Below, piece after piece: positions 1 through 7,368 of a stretch of DNA of 64,000 nucleotides. Source of the DNA: Butyrivibrio sp. NC2007. GTDB lineage: Bacteria > Bacillota > Clostridia > Lachnospirales > Lachnospiraceae. Location of the stretch: assembly GCF_000421405.1 (NCBI RefSeq), contig NZ_ATWY01000009.1:62001-126000 (forward strand), read 5' to 3'. The stretch's first letter is position 1. Every line of letters begins with the position of its first letter. The notes beneath the pieces were generated by a model. That model saw only the letters and a list, made by a program, of their open reading frames with translations, made no database searches and was not told where the DNA came from. Both the position numbers and the translations under genes were made by a program.

Positions 1-87
1 GGCACATCGCAGGAACCAGGTCAAAAAATCCACATTCCTGCAGGCATTCCATTATATTTCATTACTTTAGCTTTTTATGCCTCCCGT

Positions 88-732
88 TTAATTGTTTCTG
101 ATTCGCAGGCAAAAATCGCACCTGTCTGCGCCTCTTCCCAATGTCCCCTTCCTGATGAACTCAAGTCCCGGAAGATTGCCATATATCCTGTCATCATTTC
201 CGCAGAAGATCTTCGTGATTTCAGGGCACCCCAGTTCCGTAAAATATCTACTATAAGGACATTCTGTTACATCCATCCTGTATTCGCCCTTTTTGTTTGG
301 GTAAAAGACATTTTGAAATCCGCAAGAAGATCCAAATATCTTTTTGGTCATTGGATCCCACATTTTAACAAATAAGCTTTTCATTCCGGGTACTCTCATC
401 AGTCTGGCCAGCTTAGCCTGTATACCTACGCACCCTGCAATCGCAGCATCTTCAATAACTTTATATGCCGCATTCTCGCCCAGTATAGGCTTTATTGTCA
501 GATATATTGCTGAGGAAGGGAAAATCCTGCTATCAGTATGGGTATGTACTCCCTTAGGCAATGACTCGTACTTACGCAGATACTCTGAAAGCTTAACTGT
601 GGCATCATTCCAGAGCCTATCGCTTTGCTCCTTAGGAAAAGCCTTATCCATTTCAGCCTTTATGAAGCCTTTCTTGGACATTATCTGTTCTGCTTTACTT
701 TGCATTTTCGATTTCCTCTCATTGAAATTCAT
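88..732 (-). CDS. L-2-amino-thiazoline-4-carboxylic acid hydrolase family protein
   Basis: A 214-residue protein whose C-terminal half has the Cys-rich pattern of the ATC-hydrolase family: DVTECPYSRYFTELGCPE near residue 155, an FCGNDD stretch, and a closing RGADRCDFCLR. Characterised members open a thiazoline ring to a cysteine derivative, but most Firmicutes homologues have no known substrate, so only the family is claimed. No signal peptide or membrane segment is visible. The ATG at 730-732 has a poor ribosome site. A second in-frame ATG nine codons in (start 705) follows AGAGGAAA at good spacing and may be the real start. It is a single gene with no operon partner visible. Upstream lies a small GTTAG/CTAAC palindrome that could be an operator. 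Confidence 0.8.
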   Translation of the reverse strand: MNFNERKSKMQSKAEQIMSKKGFIKAEMDKAFPKEQSDRLWNDATVKLSEYLRKYESLPKGVHTHTDSRIFPSSAIYLTIKPILGENAAYKVIEDAAIAGCVGIQAKLARLMRVPGMKSLFVKMWDPMTKKIFGSSCGFQNVFYPNKKGEYRMDVTECPYSRYFTELGCPEITKIFCGNDDRIYGNLPGLEFIRKGTLGRGADRCDFCLRIRNN

Positions 733-773
733 CTCTGATTTTTACATCGCTATATTTCATGATATCACTTAAT

Positions 774-789
774 GTTAGTTTGTGCTAAC
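774..789. promoter_or_regulatory. Small palindrome upstream of the ATC-hydrolase gene
   Basis: GTTAG, six bases, CTAAC lies about 40 bp upstream of the 88-732 gene, between its start and the terminator of the next gene. The size and position would suit a MarR- or TetR-type operator, but no regulator is adjacent and the arms are only 5 bp. Confidence 0.25.
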
Positions 790-796
790 TAATCAC

Positions 797-830
797 AAAA
801 AACGTGGGTGCTCTTTTTGTGAGCACCCAC
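797..830 (-). terminator. Rho-independent terminator of the 851-2218 gene
   Basis: On the minus strand GTGGGTGCTC and GAGCACCCAC form a perfect 10-bp stem around a 7-base loop, followed by G and a run of six U. It starts about 20 bp past the stop codon of the ParB-like gene. Confidence 0.9.
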
Positions 831-850
831 TTAACCAGCCTCATATACCC

Positions 851-2218
851 TCAGAGCACCTCAAATACATGTTTGCCAACAACAGGTTTCTCGCCCTCTA
901 TTTCTGTCATGTAGGCGATAAGATAGTCCTGTAGATTCTCTTTCCCCAGCTTCTCTCGGATCTCTTTTTCCGTATCTGATCCAAGCTGCTTGCCTCTTTC
1001 GTTCCAATCCACCAGGGCGTCGATCGTATCTATAAGCAGATCACTGTCATAGTGGAACCTTAGTATATAATCTGCAAATTCCAGAAATCTCTCGGAGCGC
1101 ATTATTCCAAGGGCTGTCACCAGGTTGCCGGTACTCCTGGAATCATGGACCAGCCTGGCTTTAAGTGTATCTCCGAATCTGGCAGCATCACTCATCTGGG
1201 CCTTATTCATATATTCATCTATCAGCTCATCATTAATCACGTCAAAGGTATCGATACATGCCTGCTGCTCAGCAGTCGGATAATATTTGACAAGCTCTTT
1301 TGCCGGATAAGTATCCTCCACAGACCTGTAGGAAGGAGTCTTGAGCGGTTCTACAATGGCCGGGCCTTTACTCTTAGCTTGGATCTTATCTTTAATCTTC
1401 TGAAGTCTTTCTTTGTTAACCCACTTTTTCGGCGCATCTATCCTGACATCATTTGCCATTATGAACCTATTTTGTTTCCCGCTTTTTTCCGTAAAATCAT
1501 TGGCAAAGCACCTGGTGATCACAACTGCGTTAAAGGGCCGGTGATCTAACGCTGCTGCCATTGCCTTGTGATGTCCATCTAAAAGAGCTGTCAGATTCCC
1601 GTCCATGAAATAGGCAATTGCTCTGGCGCCGGGATGCTGCCTGTAATATTCAACTCTCTCCTTGTTGCATTTCTCAAAAGGTTCTGTAGCTATCGTAAAA
1701 TGAGGCTTAAGGCTTCCCCACTCGCCATCTTTTAGATAAACCAGGCAAGAACCCGGTTTCACAGTATCATCGTTCGGATAATCCCAGAAAAGGTTGCCGC
1801 CTCCATCTGTTGGGTACAGCTCTGTATCCCAGATGCAGTAATATCCATCCATAAGAAGCCCCACCAAAGGCTTTATCTGCTCCAGCACCTCTTCAAAAGA
1901 GGCTGTATCAGAATTGATGGCATCAAAAGAAAACTCTTTGCTCTGCTCAAGATTGTATCCGGTCTTAACTATCTTTTCGCAGGTCGGACAAAAATATTCT
2001 TCGTCCTGAAGCTGAAAAAGAGGCTTATCACCGAACATGAGGGTCATCAGACTTTTCTTTTCCTTCTCAAAATAGGACTGGATCTCATAAATAAGTCCTT
2101 TCCCGTTTTCTACATACAGAAGTGCTCCGGGTGCGTAGAATTTCTCAGATCTGCCAAATACTGATAACGTCTCTATGTTAAGTTTTGATTTATTAAAACG
2201 TGTAAAAAGATCTATCAA
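851..2218 (-). CDS. Hypothetical protein with a ParB-like DGHHKAMAA motif
   Basis: A 455-residue protein of unknown function. Visible features are a CPTC zinc-knuckle half site near residue 77 (no clear second pair), and the segment GARAIAYFMDGNLTALLDG followed by HHKAMAA near residue 210. The latter resembles the DGHHR motif of ParB/sulfiredoxin-type domains, which bind or hydrolyse nucleotides. The C-terminal third is helical and acidic. There is no signal peptide. The start is a TTG at 2216-2218, preceded by GGAG at 8-base spacing; no upstream ATG is better placed. It is monocistronic, with its own terminator downstream and a divergent alpha/beta hydrolase gene upstream. The ParB resemblance rests on one motif and does not imply chromosome partitioning. 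Confidence 0.6.
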   Translation of the reverse strand: MIDLFTRFNKSKLNIETLSVFGRSEKFYAPGALLYVENGKGLIYEIQSYFEKEKKSLMTLMFGDKPLFQLQDEEYFCPTCEKIVKTGYNLEQSKEFSFDAINSDTASFEEVLEQIKPLVGLLMDGYYCIWDTELYPTDGGGNLFWDYPNDDTVKPGSCLVYLKDGEWGSLKPHFTIATEPFEKCNKERVEYYRQHPGARAIAYFMDGNLTALLDGHHKAMAAALDHRPFNAVVITRCFANDFTEKSGKQNRFIMANDVRIDAPKKWVNKERLQKIKDKIQAKSKGPAIVEPLKTPSYRSVEDTYPAKELVKYYPTAEQQACIDTFDVINDELIDEYMNKAQMSDAARFGDTLKARLVHDSRSTGNLVTALGIMRSERFLEFADYILRFHYDSDLLIDTIDALVDWNERGKQLGSDTEKEIREKLGKENLQDYLIAYMTEIEGEKPVVGKHVFEVL

Positions 2219-2327
2219 TTTATATTCTCCAGTTTCAATTTTGGGACTTGCATTTTTTCTTTTTCATGTTATTATACTTCTTCGGGCAATAAACAGTTTA
2301 TATTTTTTTTATAGAAAGTAGCGTTAT

Positions 2328-3239
2328 ATGATAATCGTAATAGCAAACATAATATTTTTGGCAGCTTTATATCTTACACTCTGTGCAATATTTGCAAGAT
2401 CAATGGGAATCATTAAGTGCATCGATCCAAACAAGGCTTATCAGAAAGAGAACAAAAGACATTTTCTCGATGGCTATAAGAACTGGAAAAGTGAAGAATA
2501 CATAATAAAATCTTTTGACGGTTATGAACTTCATACCACCTATATTCCTTCAGCCATTCCTACCAAAAGATTTGTCATCCTGGTTCATTCATCTACTTAC
2601 TGCAGAATCGGTGGGATCAAATACTTTAACATATTCAGGAAAATGGGATACAACGGTATTCTCTTTGATCTTCGTGGTCATGGCGACAACAAAAAGTCTC
2701 CGTCAACATGGGGCATCAAGGAGAGCAAAGACCTTCTCAGTGTAATAAATGATACCGTTGACCGTTTCGGCGATGATATCAAGATTGGTGTTCACGGCGA
2801 GTGCCTTGGCGGCGTAACTGCTCTTACCGCTCTTAAGTATCATCCTAATATCTCTTTTGTTATCGCTGACAGCTGCTACAATTCTCTTTATTCACTTCTT
2901 TGCAAGCTTGCTCAGCAGATGGCACATGTATCACCGGTACTTTTTGATCCGGCTGTAGTCTTCTTCAGGCTTATGTTTGGATACTCTTATAAAAAGATCT
3001 TTACAAGAGACAGCCTTGGTGGGAACACAGTTCCGATATGCTTCATTCAGGGTGACAGCGACTGCGTTGTACCTGTATCAGACACTATGGAGCTTGAAGA
3101 CGCGACTAATGGCTATACTGAGACCCACATATTTAAAGGCGCTGATCATACCCGTAACATTCTTGTTGATGCAGACCGTTATGAAGATATCATCAGGAAG
3201 TTTTTGTTCAGAGTCAATTTTATGGAGCTTATGGCTTAA
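2328..3239 (+). CDS. Membrane-anchored alpha/beta hydrolase with Cys in the nucleophile elbow
   Basis: A 303-residue alpha/beta hydrolase of the YtaP/FrsA-like type. One hydrophobic segment (residues 1-25) probably anchors it in the membrane with the hydrolase domain outside. The oxyanion region VILVHSS, the DLRGHGDN strand-loop and a late GADHTRN (catalytic His) are recognisable, as is the Asp region QGDSDCVVPVSD. The elbow that is normally G-E-S-M-G reads GECLGG, so Cys159 (TGC at 2802-2804) replaces Ser. A Cys nucleophile is known in dienelactone hydrolases, so activity is possible but substrate class is unknown. It is divergent from the ParB-like gene and convergent with GH115, with 3 bp between the two stop codons. 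Confidence 0.8.
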   Translation: MIIVIANIIFLAALYLTLCAIFARSMGIIKCIDPNKAYQKENKRHFLDGYKNWKSEEYIIKSFDGYELHTTYIPSAIPTKRFVILVHSSTYCRIGGIKYFNIFRKMGYNGILFDLRGHGDNKKSPSTWGIKESKDLLSVINDTVDRFGDDIKIGVHGECLGGVTALTALKYHPNISFVIADSCYNSLYSLLCKLAQQMAHVSPVLFDPAVVFFRLMFGYSYKKIFTRDSLGGNTVPICFIQGDSDCVVPVSDTMELEDATNGYTETHIFKGADHTRNILVDADRYEDIIRKFLFRVNFMELMA

Positions 3240-3242
3240 GCA

Positions 3243-5360
3243 TTATAATTTTTGCTTCATGAGATCAAACAGTTCCAAGTCCTTCAAATGATTGGTGGTG
3301 CTAAGAAGGAGCGTTACTTTCCTGTCTTCTTCGGGGTCCTGAACGTCGCGCTGCCAAGCCCAGTAATGAGGGCCGTCGCCGATTGCTCTTAAGGTGGACA
3401 TGAGGTATTCCATCACATAGGCAGATTGCTTGATATCAGTTTCACAGTCATTCTCATAAAAGCCCTGCCACTTGTCGTGCTCTCTGTCGCGCTGAGCCTT
3501 GTCTCCTGAAAGGAAGGCTTCGCGAGCGAGTCCGGCCTGGTAGAAGGCTTTTTTGTATTCTCCGGCAAGTCCAAGAAGCATGCTCTCACAGGCAAGGTTT
3601 GCTCCGAGGTAGCCATAGTACAGATATTTTATCTGCATCAGCAGAGAATCTTTGAAAAGCTCTTTTCCTGTATCGGAGAGAGCTTTTGTTGTAGTCTCAC
3701 ATTGTTTCAAATATTGTTCATAATTGTCAGCTGCTGCTTCCACAAGCTCTTTATACCAGATTATCTGATCTCGGAAGGTGGTGGCGCTTGTGGCCCATTT
3801 AAGGTGTGGCGCAGGACTATTTCTGTCCACAACAAAGTTCGTAGCAAGCATCCTTGTGATGTGGTTTGCGAACTGCTCTCCCGCCCTGTTGTCCTCGTGA
3901 GGGCCGAATTTCAGTGAATACTCAGGCCACTGGGAAAAGAGCTTTGAAACGGCCTCTGCGTTATCGGCTCCGTAGTAGGTCCTCGCGTAATCCTGAGTGT
4001 ACTGCGCCGTGTCTGCGTTGCCGGTTTGCCAGAGCCTTGCAACAAGGTCAAGGTAGTACAGGTGGGGCTTGATGTTTGAGCAATTGATGATCCAGAAATC
4101 CTCTGCGCCATGTGAGAGGCAGTCTGAAAGCTCTTTTCCTATAAACGCAGGTGAGTTCGGCATCATGGTCATGTGATTTGCTGCCTGAAGATCATAAAAG
4201 GATACGTGGTAGTAGATACCATGTCTTCCGTGGTCGCTTTCTGTGGGAAGCGCATAAACTCGAGGGTCATCATCGTTCTGCCTGCGGGATACCATCTTGC
4301 CGTAGCCGTTGTCAGCCCATACTCTGATGACATCATCGGGGATTTCAAGGTGGCCGTCACGGTAAAGTGCCATGATTTCGCCATAGAGATTGGTGCAGCA
4401 GACTGCATCTTTGTTATGCTCTTTGACCAGGTCATACTGCATGCGAATGATCTTGCTGATGAGCTCGCCACGGGCTTTGGGCGTGTCATACCTCGTGTCG
4501 TCTGCCCAGAAGGGTTTATCACCCTGTCCTCTAAATCCAATGTTCCAGATTACTTTGCTGTCTGACTGCTCCTTGATTGCGTCCTTCCATAGACCGATGA
4601 AGAGGTCTTCGTGCTTTGCAAATGAGGGCTCCAGGTCTGGATAGGCTCTTATGAACATCTCAGCGCCCAAGGGCTCTGCGTGGTGATGGGTTATGTATAG
4701 CCCCATCCTGGACGCCAGGGCGCGGTACTTTCTTGAATTCTTATCAGTTCCAGGAATGGTCATATTTCCGCCAAGGCGCAGTAGTGCCTCAAAGGCCATC
4801 TCCCAGGGAAGTTCTGAGCTTCCGTCCACCTTCCAGGTTGCTAAAAGGACTTCGTCGTTGATAAACCAGCCACGGTAGCGGACTCTTGGTTTTTCGGATT
4901 TATAGGTGAAACCTTCGGGAATCTCTATGCTCTCGCGGCGCTGTATCTTCTGGTCGTTCCAGAACCACAGCGGCTGTATACCGAGAAAGCGCCTGCTTAT
5001 CTCATAGATACCGTAGATAAAACCAAGGTCGTCGGAGGCTTTTATGGTCAGGGTATTGTCCTTGCATGAGAGTATGTAGGTTTCAGCTTCAAGGGAATTA
5101 TCTTCCTCAAGGATAAGGTTGGGAGTCAATGGGGATGGTTCAGTTTTGGACCCTGGGGACGGAGTCAGTGGCTCATTTTTCAAGGATTGTGACGAAACCG
5201 CATTTTCTCGCAAAAAATGAGCCACTGACTCCGTCCCCAGGGTCCAAAACTGAACCGTCCCCATTGACTCACTTAAATCTCTTTTCAAGTGACCTAATGC
5301 ATGTAAAACAGGCTCGCTTGCTTCGCCTGTTATTATGGTTAATTTTGTGTTGATGATCAT
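3243..5360 (-). CDS. GH115 alpha-glucuronidase carrying a repeat-derived in-frame insert
   Basis: A 705-residue protein matching GH115, the family that removes 4-O-methyl-glucuronic acid from internal or terminal xylose of glucuronoxylan. Family landmarks include GFIYGIYEISRRFLGIQPLW, KPRVRYRGWFINDE, HHHAEPLGAEMF, WNIGFRGQGDKPFW, VRVWADNGYG, and ALPTESDHGRHGIYYH followed by the ICxN-like DFWIINCSNIKPH. No signal peptide, so it should act on imported oligosaccharides. The start ATG follows AGGAGG. Residues 31-80 are encoded by a 148-bp inverted repeat (5123-5270) of the dispersed GGGGACG family and look like nothing in the family. They lie in the N-terminal domain ahead of the barrel. Whether the enzyme is active or the N-terminal domain is compromised cannot be seen; the rest of the frame is intact. 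Confidence 0.92.
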   Translation of the reverse strand: MIINTKLTIITGEASEPVLHALGHLKRDLSESMGTVQFWTLGTESVAHFLRENAVSSQSLKNEPLTPSPGSKTEPSPLTPNLILEEDNSLEAETYILSCKDNTLTIKASDDLGFIYGIYEISRRFLGIQPLWFWNDQKIQRRESIEIPEGFTYKSEKPRVRYRGWFINDEVLLATWKVDGSSELPWEMAFEALLRLGGNMTIPGTDKNSRKYRALASRMGLYITHHHAEPLGAEMFIRAYPDLEPSFAKHEDLFIGLWKDAIKEQSDSKVIWNIGFRGQGDKPFWADDTRYDTPKARGELISKIIRMQYDLVKEHNKDAVCCTNLYGEIMALYRDGHLEIPDDVIRVWADNGYGKMVSRRQNDDDPRVYALPTESDHGRHGIYYHVSFYDLQAANHMTMMPNSPAFIGKELSDCLSHGAEDFWIINCSNIKPHLYYLDLVARLWQTGNADTAQYTQDYARTYYGADNAEAVSKLFSQWPEYSLKFGPHEDNRAGEQFANHITRMLATNFVVDRNSPAPHLKWATSATTFRDQIIWYKELVEAAADNYEQYLKQCETTTKALSDTGKELFKDSLLMQIKYLYYGYLGANLACESMLLGLAGEYKKAFYQAGLAREAFLSGDKAQRDREHDKWQGFYENDCETDIKQSAYVMEYLMSTLRAIGDGPHYWAWQRDVQDPEEDRKVTLLLSTTNHLKDLELFDLMKQKL
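5123..5270. repeat. 58-bp inverted repeat of the GGGGACG family inside the GH115 gene
   Basis: Arms at 5123-5180 and 5213-5270 are reverse complements with a single mismatch, separated by 32 bp. Each arm holds two core motifs (GGGGACGG, once changed to GGGGATGG) and the family's GAGTCA / GGCTCATTTTT ends. It is translated in frame as residues 31-80 of the GH115 protein. As RNA it would fold into one very long hairpin. Confidence 0.95.
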
Positions 5361-5577
5361 AGCTCTTTTGCCTCCTGCCGGCGTTTATATCAAGCTGAAT
5401 TTGCTTGTTTATTTGCTGATAATTCAAGGATAACAGAAGCCTCCGATTTACATAATTGCTTTACGCTAACTTGGTCGTTTTTTATAAGATTTCAACTATG
5501 AATGAACTAAAATGTGCCTATTAATGATTTAGACTAATATGAAAGAAAAAAGATAAATTGCAAATATCAACTTGAAT

Positions 5578-5651
5578 GAGCCCAGGGGACGGAGTCAATG
5601 GCTCATTTTCAGGAGTCAAGAGAACCGTCCCCCTGACTCACCCCTGACTCC
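5578..5651. repeat. GGGGACG-family repeat block
   Basis: A GAGCC...GGCTC unit with core GGGGACGGAGTCA is followed by a GAGTCA...TGACTC unit with core AGAACCGTCCCC, then a partial copy of the ends. It lies between two divergent genes, not at a gene end, which is unusual for the family here. Confidence 0.85.
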
Positions 5652-5668
5652 TACTTTTTCGTCGGATA

Positions 5669-5861
5669 CTACTGTCTGGCACTGAAATTTGTTCAAGGAC
5701 AGTAGCCATGATCGTCATGTTTGAGTAAACACTACTGTCTGTGAATCAAATTTCCCATGAGACAGTAAAAATTTGCTTTAAACTAGCTCCTTGCACGTCT
5801 AAACACTGCAAAACTGTGAATTTTCTACTGTCCCTAGAACAAATTTGTCGCAGGACAGTAG
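5669..5861. repeat. Three hairpin units with CTACTGTC/GACAGTAG ends
   Basis: Units at 5669-5705, 5732-5768 and 5825-5861, each about 37 bp, begin CTACTGTC and end GACAGTAG (the middle one ends GACAGTAA) and share an internal AAATTT. The 8-bp ends are perfect inverted repeats in the outer units. Spacers of 26 and 56 bp are unrelated. This family is distinct from the GGGGACG repeats beside it. Confidence 0.85.
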
Positions 5862-5886
5862 CCTACGCCAAATGTGGCATACAAAT

Positions 5887-5917
5887 TGAGTCACCGGGGA
5901 CGTTTCAGATTGACTCA
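5887..5917. repeat. Single GGGGACG-family unit upstream of the MATE gene
   Basis: A 29-bp unit GAGTCACC...TGACTC with core GGGGACGTTTCA ends 32 bp before the MATE start codon, so it would lie in that gene's leader or promoter. Confidence 0.85.
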
Positions 5918-5949
5918 CGCGAAGCTCCACTCATGAAAGAGGAATCACC

Positions 5950-7287
5950 ATGAAAGACATGACAAAGGGCAGCATTATCGGTGCCATCATTTCTTTTTCA
6001 ATTCCAATGCTTATTTCAAGCATCTTCCAGCAGCTGTATTCTCTGGTGGATACTTATATCGTGTCGAGATACCTTGGACCGGACGCGCTGGCAGGAGTTG
6101 GGGCGACAGGTCTTCTGACATTTCTGATGCTCTGTATAGCGCTTGGAATGGGCGCCGGCGGAGGTCTTATCATCGCGCAATGTTATGGCAGCAAGAACTA
6201 TGAAAAGCTTCGCAGTACCATCATTTCCATGAGCTATATCATGCTGTTTCTGGCAGCCATTATGTCATTTCTCGGATTCGTTTATTCAAGGAAATTCCTT
6301 GTATTCCTGAAGGTTCCGGATAACGTCCTTGACTATTCCGTCACCTACATCAGGATCATCTTCGTTTTCTCCATAGGCACGGTTCTCTACAACCTGACAT
6401 CATCAATACTCAGGAGCATAGGCGATTCCAAGACTCCGCTCTATGCGCTCATCGCCGCCTCCTTTATCAACATCGGCCTGGACCTTTTCTTTATCCTGAA
6501 ACTGAATATGGGCGTGGCCGGAGCAGCTTACGCAACAGTCATTTCCCAGTTCGTTTCCGGCCTTATCTGCCTTGTGATCATAATCAGGAAAAGAGCTGAC
6601 CTAGGCTTTAACGGCGTCGGAAGCCTGCTGCCGGATGCACATACTCTGCTTCTTATCATCAGGACATCCCTGCCTTCGACCTTTCAATCGTCCCTCATTA
6701 CACTTGGAGGAATCTCTGTACAGAGGCTCATCAACTCCTTTGGCAGCGATGTCATGGCAGGATATGTTGCAGCCAGCAAGGTGGATTCACTTGCCATTCA
6801 GGTCATCCTCTCCGTTGGCAATGCGCTGTGTGTTTTTACCGGGCAGAACATTGGAATCGGCAATCTTGAGAGAATAGAAAAAGCACTGAAGAAGTCACGA
6901 ATCATCATGTTCTTCAGTGCTGTTGTCATTGCTATTTGTGCATATACCTTCAGATTTTGCATCGTAGGCATATTCCTGGATGCAGATGCTAATCCGCTTG
7001 CTCTTAACACAGGTGCGCAGTACCTGTCAATCGTAGGTGTCGCATACCTTATCTGCGCCATCATGCAGAGCTACCAGAATGTCATAAAAGGTGCCGGCGA
7101 CGTCAACACCTGCATGGTCGCAGGGCTCACGGAGCTTGCGGGCAAAATTATATTTGCCTATGCTGCATCTCCTTTCCTTGGGCCTCTTGGGATCTGGATC
7201 TCTACGCCATTTTCATGGGCTTGCGGATGTGTGATTCCTGTTGTCAGGTACTACTCTGGGAAGTGGAAATTCAAGACTCTTGCATGA
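5950..7287 (+). CDS. MATE family multidrug/cation antiporter
   Basis: A 445-residue integral membrane protein with about 12 hydrophobic segments in two homologous halves, typical of the MATE family (DinF/NorM side). The opening GSIIGAIISFSIPMLISSIF followed by QQLYSLVDTYIV is diagnostic. It exports organic cations or other compounds using a Na+ or H+ gradient; the substrate is not predictable. The start has an AGAGGA site 6 bases upstream. Convergent with the PAP2-fusion gene; the stop codon is followed within 7 bp by a two-unit GGGGACG-family repeat. Confidence 0.93.
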   Translation: MKDMTKGSIIGAIISFSIPMLISSIFQQLYSLVDTYIVSRYLGPDALAGVGATGLLTFLMLCIALGMGAGGGLIIAQCYGSKNYEKLRSTIISMSYIMLFLAAIMSFLGFVYSRKFLVFLKVPDNVLDYSVTYIRIIFVFSIGTVLYNLTSSILRSIGDSKTPLYALIAASFINIGLDLFFILKLNMGVAGAAYATVISQFVSGLICLVIIIRKRADLGFNGVGSLLPDAHTLLLIIRTSLPSTFQSSLITLGGISVQRLINSFGSDVMAGYVAASKVDSLAIQVILSVGNALCVFTGQNIGIGNLERIEKALKKSRIIMFFSAVVIAICAYTFRFCIVGIFLDADANPLALNTGAQYLSIVGVAYLICAIMQSYQNVIKGAGDVNTCMVAGLTELAGKIIFAYAASPFLGPLGIWISTPFSWACGCVIPVVRYYSGKWKFKTLA

Positions 7288-7293
7288 GATTTT

Positions 7294-7367
7294 GAGTCAA
7301 CTTGAAACGTCCCCGGTGACTCATTTTGAGTCAAAGAGAACCGTCCCCACTGACTCCCCACTGACTT
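7294..7367. repeat. GGGGACG-family repeat pair between convergent genes
   Basis: Two 29-bp units (7294-7322 and 7328-7356) have exactly 34-bp period and are followed by a partial third. Cores are AAACGTCCCC and GAACCGTCCCC. The block fills the gap between the MATE stop and the stop of the PAP2-fusion gene (7369) and may serve as a bidirectional terminator. Confidence 0.9.
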
Positions 7368-7368
7368 A

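Larger units (their letters stand above)
5361..5949. other. Gene-free divergent region between GH115 and the MATE gene
   Basis: This 589-bp stretch has no credible gene. It holds the GH115 upstream region (about 5361-5577), a two-unit GGGGACG-family block at 5578-5651, three hairpins of a different repeat family at 5669-5861 and a single GGGGACG-family unit at 5887-5917. The short reading frame starting at 5741 runs through repeats and overlaps the MATE start, so it was not called. Confidence 0.8.

Noticed and set aside
5741-5953. Short plus-strand frame ahead of MATE
   Set aside because: Runs through hairpin repeats and a GGGGACG unit and overlaps the MATE start; no ribosome site.
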